Source: Microbacterium sulfonylureivorans
Lineage (GTDB): Bacteria > Actinomycetota > Actinomycetes > Actinomycetales > Microbacteriaceae
Assembly: GCF_003999995.1 (NCBI RefSeq)
Contig: NZ_RJAD01000001.1
Location: forward strand, 1,178,001-1,242,000
Reading direction: 5' to 3'
DNA length: 64,000 nucleotides
This document shows positions 17,659-25,473 of the stretch, in pieces; positions within the stretch are counted from its first letter, which is position 1; every line of letters starts with the position of its first letter. The notes under the pieces were generated by a model that saw nothing but the letters and a program-made list of their open reading frames with translations, had not been told where the DNA came from and ran no database searches. A program made the position numbers and the translations under genes.

Positions 17659-18234
17659 ATGGGTGCGCTCGACGACGGAGAGAAGGTGGAGGCCGCAGAC
17701 GCCGGGGCCTGGCGTGACTGGCTCGAACGCAACCACCGCACCTCGAAGGGCGCGTGGCTGGTCCGCGCCCGCCGCGACTCCGGCCTCGTCTACGTCGATT
17801 ACGAGGATGCGATCCGCCAGGCGTTGTGCTTCGGCTGGATAGACGGCCCGGTGCGCACGTTCGACGAAGCCACCGGCGGACTGTGGTTCGCGCCGCGCCG
17901 ACCCTCGAGCGGCTGGGCGGCGACCAACAAGGCGCGGCTGATCGAGCTCGAGGCGTCGGGGCTCATGACCGAGGCGGGTGTCCGCGCGGTCGAGGTCGCG
18001 AAGAAGAACGGGGCGTGGACGGTGCTCGACAATGCCGAGGCCCTCATCGAGCCCGACGACCTCGCCGCGGCGCTCGACGCCGACGCGGCGGCGAGAGAGG
18101 CATGGGACGCCTTCCCGCCGTCGGCGCGCAAGTTCGGGATCGCGTTCGTCGACGCCGCGCGCCGGCCCGAGACCCGGGCGGCGCGCGTCGTGAAGATCGT
18201 GGCGGATGCCGCGCACGGGAAGAGGCCGGGATGA
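17659..18234 (+). CDS. YdeI/OmpD-associated family protein
   Basis: A 191-residue protein with the YdeI signature: AWRDWLERNHRTSKGAWL, the Tyr/Asp-rich YVDYEDAIRQALCFGWIDG and the basic WFAPRRPSSGWAATNKAR. The C-terminal part (AWDAFPPSARKFGIAFVDAA) fits the bacteriocin-protection/OmdA domain. The biochemical role of the family is not settled. TAGGGT ends 6 nt before the ATG at 17659, a leaderless start that reuses the stop codon of the MocR remnant. Its TGA overlaps the start of a 37-aa membrane protein. Confidence 0.87.
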   Translation: MGALDDGEKVEAADAGAWRDWLERNHRTSKGAWLVRARRDSGLVYVDYEDAIRQALCFGWIDGPVRTFDEATGGLWFAPRRPSSGWAATNKARLIELEASGLMTEAGVRAVEVAKKNGAWTVLDNAEALIEPDDLAAALDADAAAREAWDAFPPSARKFGIAFVDAARRPETRAARVVKIVADAAHGKRPG

Positions 18235-18344
18235 CCGAACTGGAGCAGAACCTGCTGTACGGCGTGACCGCCGTGATCCTGGCAGGAACGCTGATCGTCT
18301 TCGTCTGGCAGTGGATGCGAGGGCGCGGCCGCGACGACGGCTGA
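18231..18344 (+). CDS. 37-aa single-helix membrane protein
   Basis: The ATG at 18231 overlaps the YdeI TGA (ATGA), so translation is coupled, with GGGAAGAGG just upstream. The product is a polar N-terminus (MTELEQNLLYG), one transmembrane helix of about 20 residues (VTAVILAGTLIVFVWQW) and a basic tail (MRGRGRDDG), implying an N-out or hairpin-free topology with a cytoplasmic tail. Codon bias is strongly coding. The family is unknown; it may act with YdeI at the membrane, which is inference from coupling. Confidence 0.65.
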   Translation: MTELEQNLLYGVTAVILAGTLIVFVWQWMRGRGRDDG

Positions 18345-18363
18345 GCCCGGCCCCGCGCGAGGT

Positions 18364-18942
18364 CTACTGCGGGGCCAGCCCGAGGTCGTCCAGGTCGATC
18401 GCGGCGAGCCACTGCAGGCCCTCCGCCTCGACCGCGGCCTGGGCGCCGGTCTTGCGGTCGACGATCACGGCGACGGCGACGGGCTCTGCGCCCTCACGTC
18501 GGAGCGCCTCGACGGCCTTCAGCGCGGACTGACCCGTGGTCGAGGTGTCTTCGAGCACGACGACGCGCTTGCCCGCGACATCCGCCCCCTCCACCTGGCG
18601 CCCGCGACCGTGGTCCTTGGGCTCCTTGCGGACGACGAAGGCGTCGAGCGGTTTGTGCGTGCGCGCCGATTCGTGCATGACCGCATTCGCGATCGGGTCG
18701 GCGCCGAGCGTGAGGCCGCCGACCGCGACGATGTCGTCGACGTCGCGGATCAGGTCGAGCATGATGCGCCCGATCGACGGCGCCGCGCGGTGGTCGAGGG
18801 TGAGCTTGCGCATGTCGACGTAGTAGGTGGCCTTCTTGCCGCTCGAGAGCGTGAAGTCGCCATGGAACACGGCCTCGTCCTGGATGAGGGCGATGAGGTA
18901 CTGGCGGTCGGCTTCGAGCTCGGGCGTGGACGCGGCGGTCAT
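18364..18942 (-). CDS. pyrE: Orotate phosphoribosyltransferase
   Basis: A 192-residue enzyme converting orotate and PRPP to orotidine 5'-phosphate in pyrimidine synthesis. The orotate-side segment is DFTLSSGKKATYYVDMRKL, and the PRPP-binding loop is VVVLEDTSTTGQSALKAVEA with the paired acidic residues. The flexible catalytic loop VVRKEPKDHGRGRQVEGA holds the lysine/histidine set. TAGAAT ends 7 nt before the ATG at 18942, indicating a leaderless transcript. No other pyr genes are adjacent, so it is monocistronic here. Confidence 0.96.
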   Translation of the reverse strand: MTAASTPELEADRQYLIALIQDEAVFHGDFTLSSGKKATYYVDMRKLTLDHRAAPSIGRIMLDLIRDVDDIVAVGGLTLGADPIANAVMHESARTHKPLDAFVVRKEPKDHGRGRQVEGADVAGKRVVVLEDTSTTGQSALKAVEALRREGAEPVAVAVIVDRKTGAQAAVEAEGLQWLAAIDLDDLGLAPQ

Positions 18943-18974
18943 GGGGATGATTCTACGGATGCCCCCGGCACGCA

Positions 18975-19007
18975 GAAGCCGGTGCGACGATTCGTCGCAC
19001 CGGCTTC
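18975..19007 (-). terminator. Perfect 15-bp hairpin after the trypsin-like protease gene
   Basis: GAAGCCGGTGCGACG-ATT-CGTCGCACCGGCTTC lies 13 nt beyond the protease stop codon and 33 nt upstream of pyrE. It lacks a U-tract. It insulates pyrE from the upstream gene. Confidence 0.75.
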
Positions 19008-19019
19008 CGCGCCAGTCGG

Positions 19020-19811
19020 TCAGTCGAGGAAGGTCGCGACCCAGTCGAGGTCGTCGGCGCGGTCGACGCGGTACACACCGCCGGTGCCGGCGCACGCGCT
19101 GTTCAGGCCGAACGAGGTCACGCCGGCGATCACGTTCGTCGAGCCCAGGAAGTTCGGACCGCCCGAGTCGCCCGAGCACGTTCCGCCGGTGTGGGCGTTG
19201 TTGGACAGCAGCAGCGATCCGTCGCCGGTGAAGCCGGTGTTGATCTGGTTCAGCTTGGGCGTCGAGACCATGCGCAGGCGGACGGCCTCGTCCTTCCACG
19301 ACGCTGCGTCGGGGAAGCTCTTCTGCAGCCCGTAGCCGACGGCGGTGAACGTGGCCGCCTTCTTGCCGGTCTTGGCCAGCGCGTCGAGCTGGTTCAGTGC
19401 CGGGAGCGCGCCGTAGCGGTCGAGCTCGACGGCCTCGTCGAGTACGACGACTCCGAGGTCGTACAGGTAGAACGCCGCGTCGTCGTACTGCGGGTGCGCG
19501 TACGGGGTGCCGCTGACCTCACCGGTGAACGGGTAGCCGTGGGCCGCGGCATCCCGCACGTCGTCGTCGAACCACAGTTCGACGTGGTCGGCGCCCGACG
19601 TGCAGTGGCCCGCCGTCAGGTACACGGTCGGCGAGATGAGCGTGCCGCTGCAGCGCCACGCAGGCGCGCCGTCGACGAAGGCGACCATCAGTCCGACTTC
19701 GGGATGGCCGTCCCCGTCCGGGACGCCGTCGGTGATGGCCTGGGCCGGTGCCGCGCTCAATCCGATGAGTGCGAGTGCCGCGACGACCGCGGCGAGCGCT
19801 TTGTGGCGCAT
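19020..19811 (-). CDS. Secreted S1-family trypsin-like serine protease
   Basis: A 263-residue precursor. The signal peptide is MRHKALAAVVAALALIGLSA ending APAQA-ITDG at about residue 25. The catalytic triad is visible: His in VYLTAGHCTSG, Asp in FYLYDLGVVVLDE and Ser in TCSGDSGGPNFLG. The substrate pocket sequence before the serine (NAHTGGTCSG) does not carry Asp at the trypsin S1 position in an obvious way, so specificity is open. I chose the ATG at 19811 because the signal peptide begins there. It is secreted and followed by a strong terminator. Confidence 0.92.
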   Translation of the reverse strand: MRHKALAAVVAALALIGLSAAPAQAITDGVPDGDGHPEVGLMVAFVDGAPAWRCSGTLISPTVYLTAGHCTSGADHVELWFDDDVRDAAAHGYPFTGEVSGTPYAHPQYDDAAFYLYDLGVVVLDEAVELDRYGALPALNQLDALAKTGKKAATFTAVGYGLQKSFPDAASWKDEAVRLRMVSTPKLNQINTGFTGDGSLLLSNNAHTGGTCSGDSGGPNFLGSTNVIAGVTSFGLNSACAGTGGVYRVDRADDLDWVATFLD

Positions 19812-19927
19812 GGAATACCCCTCTCCCTGGGTTGCGAAGAGCATGGCAGGGGCGGTTCCGGAAGACAAGGACTCGTCGCGGATCGCCCGGTGCTGCGGCG
19901 TCGCTCCCCCGTCCTAGGCTGGTTCCC

Positions 19928-20767
19928 ATGCGCTTGGCCACCTGGAATGTGAACTCCATCCGCGCCCGAGTCGACCGCATCGTCGACTTCGCGGTGCGCG
20001 AGCATCTCGATGTGCTCGCGATGCAGGAGATCAAGTGCAAGGTCGAGCAGTTCCCGTTCGACCGCTTCGAAGAGGCGGGATTCCACGTCGAGGCGCACGG
20101 CTTCTCGCAGTGGAACGGCGTCGCGATCGCGAGCCGCGAGCCGGTCGAGAACGTGCGCACCGCGTTCCCCGGCATGCCGGGCTTCTCCAAGGGCCACGAG
20201 GGGCCGGATGCGCCGCAGGAGGCCCGTGCGCTCGGGGCGACCGTCGGCGGGGTCGAGGTGTGGAGCCTGTACGTGCCCAACGGCCGCTCGCTCGGCGACC
20301 CCCACTACTTCTACAAGCTCGACTGGCTCGCGGCGCTCGAGCAGTACACCCGCGAGTCGCTCACCGCGAACCCCGACCTCGCGCTGGCGCTGGTGGGCGA
20401 CTTCAACATCGCACCGACGGATGCCGACAACGGCGATCCGACGGTGGTCCAGGGCTTCGCGACCCACGTCTCACCGCCGGAGCGCGAGGCCTTCGCCGCC
20501 CTCGAGGCCGCGGGCCTGCACGACGTCGTGCGACCGCTCGTGCCCACCGGGTTCACGTACTGGGACTACAAGCAGCTGCGCTTCCCCCGCAACGAGGGCA
20601 TGCGGATCGACTTCATCCTCGGCTCGCACGCCGTGGCCGACGCCGTCGCCGGCGCCGCGATCCACCGCAACGAGCGCAAGGGCGAGGCGCCGAGCGACCA
20701 CGTGCCCGTCGTCGTCGACCTCGACCTCGAGGGCCCGGACGACGATGATCGCCCGATGATCTTCTAG
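19928..20767 (+). CDS. xth: Exodeoxyribonuclease III (AP endonuclease family)
   Basis: A 279-residue EEP-family nuclease. MRLATWNVNSIRARVDRI opens the fold; the metal ligand Glu is in LAMQEIKCK; catalytic Asp/Asn are in LVGDFNIAPTDAD; the C-terminal catalytic pair is in MRIDFILGS and APSDHVPVVVDL. It cleaves DNA 5' of abasic sites and removes 3' blocking groups in base excision repair. TAGGCT ends 7 nt before the ATG, a leaderless start. Downstream, before the convergent RibD_C gene, lies an imperfect 59-bp palindrome. Confidence 0.95.
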   Translation: MRLATWNVNSIRARVDRIVDFAVREHLDVLAMQEIKCKVEQFPFDRFEEAGFHVEAHGFSQWNGVAIASREPVENVRTAFPGMPGFSKGHEGPDAPQEARALGATVGGVEVWSLYVPNGRSLGDPHYFYKLDWLAALEQYTRESLTANPDLALALVGDFNIAPTDADNGDPTVVQGFATHVSPPEREAFAALEAAGLHDVVRPLVPTGFTYWDYKQLRFPRNEGMRIDFILGSHAVADAVAGAAIHRNERKGEAPSDHVPVVVDLDLEGPDDDDRPMIF

Positions 20768-20792
20768 GCGCTCAGCGCGATCCCAGCGAAGC

Positions 20793-20851
20793 CCGAGAGT
20801 GCACGAATGACCTCGGCGCGCACCGCCGGGTGGTCAATTGTGCGCTCTCGG
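20793..20851. repeat. Two-tier intergenic palindrome 1
   Basis: Outer arms CCGAGAGTGCACGAATGACC (20793-20812) and, read from the other strand, CCGAGAGCGCACAATTGACC (20832-20851) pair at 17 of 20 positions. The 19-nt loop holds a perfect inner hairpin CGGCG-CGCAC-CGCCG. It sits between convergent genes, so a bidirectional terminator is possible, but the arms are long and there is no U-tract. Confidence 0.75.
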
Positions 20852-20882
20852 CGACTTCTGGGACGGGCGCGAGGAAGAGCAG

Positions 20883-21518
20883 TCAGGCGCCGCGGTCGGG
20901 AGCTCCCATGTCGCCGGTCGCGGGCACGCCCGGGAGCGGACCGTAGCGCAGCAGCACGGCGCCGCTGGTGCCGACGACGGGCGGCGCGAGCAGCTCGAGG
21001 TTCGCGGGCACGGCTCCGTCGGGGAACACCCTCTTTCCCTGTCCGAGGACGATCGGATAGACCCACAGCGCCAGCTCGTCGAACAGCCGCTCGGCAAGGA
21101 GCGTCTGCACGAAATCGACGCTGCCGATGACGTGGATGTTCTCGTGGCGGGTGCGGAGTTCGGCCACGGCCACCGCGAGGTCTGGCCCGAGCTGCGTCGT
21201 CCCCGCCCAGTCGAGCGGGGGCGTGCCGCGCGATGCGACGTACTTCGGGACGCGGTTGAACACGTCGGCGATCTCGTTGTCGGGGCCGGAGTGCTGCGGC
21301 CAGTAGGACGCGAAGATGTCATAGGTGCGCCGGCCGAGCACGAGGGCGTCGAGACGCGAGATGCCCTCGCCGATGTTGCGCCCGACGGTCTCGTCCATCA
21401 GCGGCGCCTGCCAGCCGCCGAACGGGAAGCCGTTGCTCGGGTCCTCCTCCGGGCCGCCCGGCGCCTGGGCGACGAGGTCGAGCGTGGTGAACAGGTCGAT
21501 CTGGATGCGACCGGTCAT
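20883..21518 (-). CDS. Dihydrofolate reductase-like (RibD C-terminal domain) protein
   Basis: A 211-residue protein opening with IQIDLFTTLDLVAQAPGGP, the usual start of the stand-alone RibD_C family, followed by LVLGRRTYDIFASYWP and the nucleotide-binding HENIHVIGSVDFVQTLL. The C-terminal GQGKRVFPDGAVPANLELL completes the domain. These proteins bind NADPH with a DHFR fold; the substrate is usually unknown. The insert GGPEEDPSNGFPFGGWQAPL is typical of the longer subgroup. It is the last gene of a VOC-HxlR-RibD_C operon, 12 bp behind the regulator. Confidence 0.85.
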   Translation of the reverse strand: MTGRIQIDLFTTLDLVAQAPGGPEEDPSNGFPFGGWQAPLMDETVGRNIGEGISRLDALVLGRRTYDIFASYWPQHSGPDNEIADVFNRVPKYVASRGTPPLDWAGTTQLGPDLAVAVAELRTRHENIHVIGSVDFVQTLLAERLFDELALWVYPIVLGQGKRVFPDGAVPANLELLAPPVVGTSGAVLLRYGPLPGVPATGDMGAPDRGA

Positions 21519-21530
21519 GGCCGTCTCCTC

Positions 21531-22235
21531 TCAGGCGGCGAGCGCGGACGCGCCCGCCGGGTCGATGTGGAACGTGGCGGCGAACCGCTCGAGGAGCATC
21601 GCGTCGCCCGTGACGACGGCCAGCGCCTCCTGGTCGATCGCCTCGGTCGGGGTCAGCTCGCCGGAGATCACCCGGCGGATGCCTGGGCCCGCCGCGAAGA
21701 CGAGCTCGGGCTCCCCCGCGGGTCGCGCGCCCCCGACCGGTGGGGCCGGCGGCGCGAGCTGGGCGATGCGGAGCTCCTCGCCGTCGACCTGCACACGCAG
21801 TGCGACGTCGGCGACGTGCACCTCGTAGTCGGCGGGAGGGAGGGATGCCGCGACATCCGGTCGGAAGGCGGTGCGCAGCGCCATCGTGAGCGAGTCGGCG
21901 GTCACGACGTCGTCGGGACCGGGGTCGCCCATCTGCACGAAGCCCCACCGGCCGAGCGCGAGGACGATGGGTTCGAGCTGCCGGCCGTACGGCGTCAGCT
22001 CGTACACGAGTCCGCAGTTCATCAGCGGCACACGGCGCACGACGCCGCCCTCCTGCAGCTCTTTCAGCCGCGTGGAGAGGATGTTGGTGGGGATCCTGGG
22101 CAGGCCCTGCTTGAGGTCGGTGTAGCGGCGTGGCCCGACGAGCAGATCGCGGACGATGAGCAGCGCCCATCGCTCCCCGATCAGCTCGACGGCCGTCGTG
22201 ACCCCGCAGTACTGCCCGTAGCTGCGGGACGCCAC
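21531..22235 (-). CDS. HxlR-family regulator with C-terminal SCP2-like domain
   Basis: A 234-residue protein. Residues 1-100 are an HxlR winged helix (CGVTTAVELIGERWALLIV, then GPRRYTDLKQGLPRIPTNIL) and residues about 120-225 look like a sterol-carrier (SCP2)-type ligand domain (DGEELRIAQL, then LTPTEAIDQEALAVVTGD). A Cys at position 10 is the position used for redox sensing in HypR/YodB-type members, while the ligand domain suggests small-molecule sensing as well. The GTG at 22235 is 1 bp after the VOC gene stop, so translation is coupled. Confidence 0.85.
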   Translation of the reverse strand: MASRSYGQYCGVTTAVELIGERWALLIVRDLLVGPRRYTDLKQGLPRIPTNILSTRLKELQEGGVVRRVPLMNCGLVYELTPYGRQLEPIVLALGRWGFVQMGDPGPDDVVTADSLTMALRTAFRPDVAASLPPADYEVHVADVALRVQVDGEELRIAQLAPPAPPVGGARPAGEPELVFAAGPGIRRVISGELTPTEAIDQEALAVVTGDAMLLERFAATFHIDPAGASALAA

Positions 22236-22236
22236 C

Positions 22237-22674
22237 CTACGCCTGCGCCTGCTCCGCCATGTAGGCGTCGGGACCCTGTGCGGCGGCCTGCGGCTCCATG
22301 TAGACGAACTCGATGCCGTTCCCGTCCGGGTCCTCGAGGTCGCGGCTGTACATGAAGCCGTAGTCCTTCGCCTCGTTGGGCTCGACGCCGCCGTTCGCGA
22401 GGCCGGCCTCGATGATCTGGTCGACCTCCTCGCGGGATCCGCGGCTCAGGGCGATCAGCGTCTGCGCGTGCGTTCTCGGGTCGGCGAGCGTCTTGTCGGT
22501 GAAGGTCGCGAAGTACTCCTTGGTGAGCACCATGAAGAAGACGTTCTCGTCCCACACGACGCAGGCGGCGTTCTCGTCGGTGAACAGCGGGTTGATGTCG
22601 CAGCCGAGCGACGTGTAGAAGGACTTGGCCTTCTCGAGGTCGTTCGTCGGGATGTTGACGAAGATGTGCGTCAT
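22237..22674 (-). CDS. VOC family (glyoxalase/bleomycin-resistance fold) protein
   Basis: A 145-residue protein with the two beta-alpha-beta-beta-beta repeats of the VOC fold: MTHIFVNIPTNDLEKAKSFY in the first, MYSRDLEDPDGNGIEFVYME in the second. The metal-ligand Glu is in GIEFVYM; the first-half ligand position is less clear. It resembles the PhnB/lactoylglutathione lyase-like group often called extradiol dioxygenase in error. It heads an operon with the HxlR regulator and RibD_C protein and has an AT-rich promoter upstream. Confidence 0.87.
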   Translation of the reverse strand: MTHIFVNIPTNDLEKAKSFYTSLGCDINPLFTDENAACVVWDENVFFMVLTKEYFATFTDKTLADPRTHAQTLIALSRGSREEVDQIIEAGLANGGVEPNEAKDYGFMYSRDLEDPDGNGIEFVYMEPQAAAQGPDAYMAEQAQA

Positions 22675-22728
22675 TGCCTTGCTCCTTGCCGGTCGCTTCC
22701 CGAGGCTTCATCCCCGGCGATGCATCGA

Positions 22729-22766
22729 TCCTTGCAAAAAACAATCATGCTTGTCAATAGCAAGTA
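22729..22766 (-). promoter_or_regulatory. AT-rich promoter of the VOC-HxlR-RibD_C operon
   Basis: On the minus strand TTGACA (22757-22752) and AAGGAT (22733-22728) are spaced by 18 bp in an unusually AT-rich patch. The inverted repeat ACAA-N6-TTGT (22741-22754) overlaps the -35 box and could be the HxlR operator. Confidence 0.45.
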
Positions 22767-22775
22767 ACTCGGATC

Positions 22776-23345
22776 TCAGAAGCGCTCGATGAGGTCCCGG
22801 AACGAGGCGAGGAAGCCGGCGAGGAAGGTCCTCGTCGAGGCATCCGTCACCCGCCCCTGGTCGTCGATGAGGCCGTCCTCGCAGTGGATGTACGCCTCGG
22901 GCTCGCCGAGCACGACGGCGCCCTGCGAGGTGAGGATCGCCTTGAGGTGGTTCTGCGCCACCGCGGTCGAGATCTCGCCGCCGCTCGCGCCGATCACCGC
23001 CGTGGGGCGCCCGGGGAACGAGCTCTCTCCATCGGGGCGCGAGGCCCAGTCGATCGCGTTCTTGAGCACCCCCGGGATCGACCGGTTGTACTCAGGGGTC
23101 ACGATCAGCAGCCCGTCGGCGTCGTCCACGGCGCGTTTGAACGCCCGCCCGACCTGGGGGTAGTCCTCCTTCGACTCCATGTGCGCGCCGAAGAACGGCA
23201 GGTCGTCGATGGGGACGTCGGTCAGCTCGAGACCCGCCTCGGGTGCGAGCACGGCGAGCGCGCCGGCGAGACGCCGGTTCAGCGACGGCTGCGAGACGCT
23301 CCCGACGATGACGGCGACGCTGTACGAATCCTTCGAGGGCGGCAT
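22776..23345 (-). CDS. NADPH-dependent FMN reductase (paralog 1)
   Basis: A 189-residue flavodoxin-like reductase. VAVIVGSVSQPSLNRRLAGAL is followed by the flavin phosphate loop, then VTPEYNRSIPGVLKNAIDW (the conserved SIP-LKNAIDW signature) and AVIGASGGEISTAVAQNHLK. It reduces FMN or quinones with NAD(P)H; the physiological electron acceptor is unknown. It is divergent from the sensor kinase gene. A second paralog, about half identical, lies at 25474-26043 and is divergent from the ABC transporter of the same neighbourhood. Confidence 0.9.
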   Translation of the reverse strand: MPPSKDSYSVAVIVGSVSQPSLNRRLAGALAVLAPEAGLELTDVPIDDLPFFGAHMESKEDYPQVGRAFKRAVDDADGLLIVTPEYNRSIPGVLKNAIDWASRPDGESSFPGRPTAVIGASGGEISTAVAQNHLKAILTSQGAVVLGEPEAYIHCEDGLIDDQGRVTDASTRTFLAGFLASFRDLIERF

Positions 23346-23441
23346 GGTTGCTCCTGTCGTCGTGGTCCCTCCATCCCACGGTCGCGGCGACCGCACCGCC
23401 ACCCCCTTGCGCGCGGGGGCGAGGAGGGCAAGCATCCGCCT

Positions 23442-23481
23442 GGCGGGGGATGCCGCGCCCCTCCCTCCCCCGTACCGTGGA
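23442..23481 (+). promoter_or_regulatory. Promoter of the two-component operon, shared with the ABC promoter
   Basis: The block GGGGGATGCC...CTCCC...TACCGTGGA aligns without gaps to 26191-26231 upstream of the ABC genes, 29 identities in 41 positions counting from 23441. TACCGT (23473-23478) is the -10 box and ends 6 nt before the kinase ATG. The response regulator is the probable ligand. Confidence 0.55.
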
Positions 23482-23484
23482 GGG

Positions 23485-24747
23485 ATGTCCGAAATCGCCT
23501 CCCCACGACGGCGCCGGCCTGCGTCGCCGCGAGAGCTGCGCAACGACGTGTGGCTCGCGCTCGCGCTCCTCCTCGGCGCGGTGCTGAGCGCCGCACTCGG
23601 TTCGGTGGCCGGCGTCTACGGCGACGAGACCGCACAGGGCATGCAGTGGTCGCTGCTCTACGCCCTCGGCCTCACCGCGCCCCTGGCCGTGCGCCGCCGC
23701 TACCCCGAGATCGTCGCGGTCGCCATCGCGATCGTCTTCTTCGTCGGCGTCTCGGTGCGCATCCCCGAGCTGTACGTCGGCAACATCGCCGTGTTCATCG
23801 CGATGTACACCGTCGGCGCCTGGGTCGACGACCGCCGCCGGGCGATGTACGTGAGGATCGCGATCATCGTCGGCATGTTTCTGTGGCTCCTCGTCACGAC
23901 GTTCCAGTCGGCGACGGCGCCGACCGACGAGGGCCTTTCCCGCGAAGGGCTCTTCTCGCCGTTCGTCGCGTTCATGCTCATCCAGTTCCTCGTGAACGCC
24001 GCCTTCTTCGGCGGTGCGTACTACATGGGCGATCGCGCGCACGCGTCGGCGCTCGAGCGCGCGGCGCTCGAGGACCGCACACGCGAACTCGAGAGCGAGC
24101 GCGAGGTGACGGCGGCGCAGGCCGTGGCACTCGATCGCGTGCGCATCGCCCGCGAGCTCCACGACGTGGTCGCGCACCACGTGTCGGCGATGGGTGTGCA
24201 GGCCGGCGCTGCCCGGGCCGTCATGGACCGCGATCCCGAGGCGGCACGGGCCGCGCTCGCCGGGGTCGAGGCATCCGCCCGGTCCGCCCTCGAAGACCTG
24301 CGTCATCTCCTCGAGACCCTGCGCACGCCCGACGGCGATGCGCCGAACGCCTCGACGGTGCGCCTGGCCGGCCTGACCGACCTCGTCGCCCATGCGAACG
24401 ACAACGGCCTGTCGGTGACCCTGACGATCATCGGCGACCCCGTCCCCGTCCCCGACCTCGTCCAGGTCAACGTCTACCGCGTCGCGCAGGAGGCCCTGAC
24501 GAACGCCCGCCGCCATGGCGGACCGGATGCCGCGGCCGACGTGCGCCTGCGCTACGGCGACGACGCGGTCGAGCTCGAGATCGTCAACACCGGGCGCACC
24601 GCGACGCCGATCCGCCCCGGGCTGGGCATCGTCGGGATGCGCGAGCGCGCGGCCGCGTCGGGCGGATCGCTCGAAGCGACGCCTCGGGCGCGCGGCGGAT
24701 TCCTCGTGCGCCTTCGCGTGCCCCTGAGCGAGCGGGTCGTCGCGTGA
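23485..24747 (+). CDS. Two-component sensor histidine kinase (DesK/NarX-type)
   Basis: A 420-residue kinase. The N-terminal 175 residues carry about five transmembrane helices and no extracellular domain, so it senses an intramembrane signal. The HisKA_3 dimerisation domain has the phospho-acceptor in RIARELHDVVAHHVSAMGVQ, and the ATP domain contains VAQEALTNARRHGG (N box) and GLGIVGMRERAAASGGSL (G box). The ATG at 23485 follows GGAGGG. Its GTG-started response regulator overlaps by 4 bp. Confidence 0.93.
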   Translation: MSEIASPRRRRPASPRELRNDVWLALALLLGAVLSAALGSVAGVYGDETAQGMQWSLLYALGLTAPLAVRRRYPEIVAVAIAIVFFVGVSVRIPELYVGNIAVFIAMYTVGAWVDDRRRAMYVRIAIIVGMFLWLLVTTFQSATAPTDEGLSREGLFSPFVAFMLIQFLVNAAFFGGAYYMGDRAHASALERAALEDRTRELESEREVTAAQAVALDRVRIARELHDVVAHHVSAMGVQAGAARAVMDRDPEAARAALAGVEASARSALEDLRHLLETLRTPDGDAPNASTVRLAGLTDLVAHANDNGLSVTLTIIGDPVPVPDLVQVNVYRVAQEALTNARRHGGPDAAADVRLRYGDDAVELEIVNTGRTATPIRPGLGIVGMRERAAASGGSLEATPRARGGFLVRLRVPLSERVVA

Positions 24748-25412
24748 GCGCCGGGCCGATCCGCGTGCTCCTCGTCGACGACCACGCCGTGATGCGCGCC
24801 GGGTTCCGCATGATCCTCGAGGCGACCGACGACATCGTCGTGGTCGGCGAGGCGGCCTCCGGCGTCGAGGCGGTGGCCGCGGCATCCGCTCTGCACCCCG
24901 ACGTCGTGTGCATGGACGTGCAGATGCCCGACATGGACGGTCTCGAGGCCACCCGTCGCATCGTCGGCGACCCGTCCGTCTCGGCGGCGGTCGTGATCGT
25001 GACCACGTTCGACCGCGACGACTACCTGTTCTCGGGGCTCTCCGCGGGGGCGAGCGGGTTCCTGCTCAAGAACGCCGGGCCCGAGGAGCTCGTCGCCGCG
25101 GTGCGCGTCGCGGCCGCCGGCGACGCGCTGCTCGCCCCTGAGGTGACGCGACGCGTGATCGCGCGATTCGCCGAGGGCGAGGCATACGCTCCCGCACGGA
25201 CGGCGACGCCGGACGGCATGCCCGAGCTCACCGAGCGCGAGGACGAGGTGCTGAAGCTCGTCGCCCAGGCGATGAGCAACGCCGAGATCGCCGAGCGGCT
25301 CTACATCGGCGAGGCCACGGTCAAGACGCACGTGTCGAACGTGCTGCAGAAGCTCGGCGCCCGCGACCGCGTCGCCGCGGTCGTCTACGCGCACCGCCAC
25401 GGCCTCGCCTGA
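24744..25412 (+). CDS. NarL/LuxR-family response regulator
   Basis: A 222-residue regulator. Residues 7-120 are the receiver (IRVLLVDDHAVMRAGFRMIL, phospho-Asp in VVCMDVQMPDMDGLEA, Lys in GFLLKNAGPEEL), and the C-terminal LuxR helix-turn-helix is LTEREDEVLKLVAQAMSNAE followed by EATVKTHVSNVLQKLG. The start GTG (24744) overlaps the kinase TGA, so the two are coupled. Probable targets are its own promoter and the ABC promoter, which share a 41-bp block. A 13-bp hairpin terminates the operon. Confidence 0.94.
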   Translation: MSAGPIRVLLVDDHAVMRAGFRMILEATDDIVVVGEAASGVEAVAAASALHPDVVCMDVQMPDMDGLEATRRIVGDPSVSAAVVIVTTFDRDDYLFSGLSAGASGFLLKNAGPEELVAAVRVAAAGDALLAPEVTRRVIARFAEGEAYAPARTATPDGMPELTEREDEVLKLVAQAMSNAEIAERLYIGEATVKTHVSNVLQKLGARDRVAAVVYAHRHGLA

Positions 25413-25428
25413 ACCCACGGAGGACGAC

Positions 25429-25459
25429 GGATGCCCCGGCCGGAGTGGCCGGGGCATCC
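25429..25459. terminator. Perfect 13-bp hairpin between convergent genes
   Basis: GGATGCCCCGGCC-GGAGT-GGCCGGGGCATCC lies between the response regulator and the convergent FMN reductase 2 and would act on both strands. Its stem is built from the over-represented GGATGCC motif. Confidence 0.8.
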
Positions 25460-25473
25460 CTTCGTCGCGGGGA

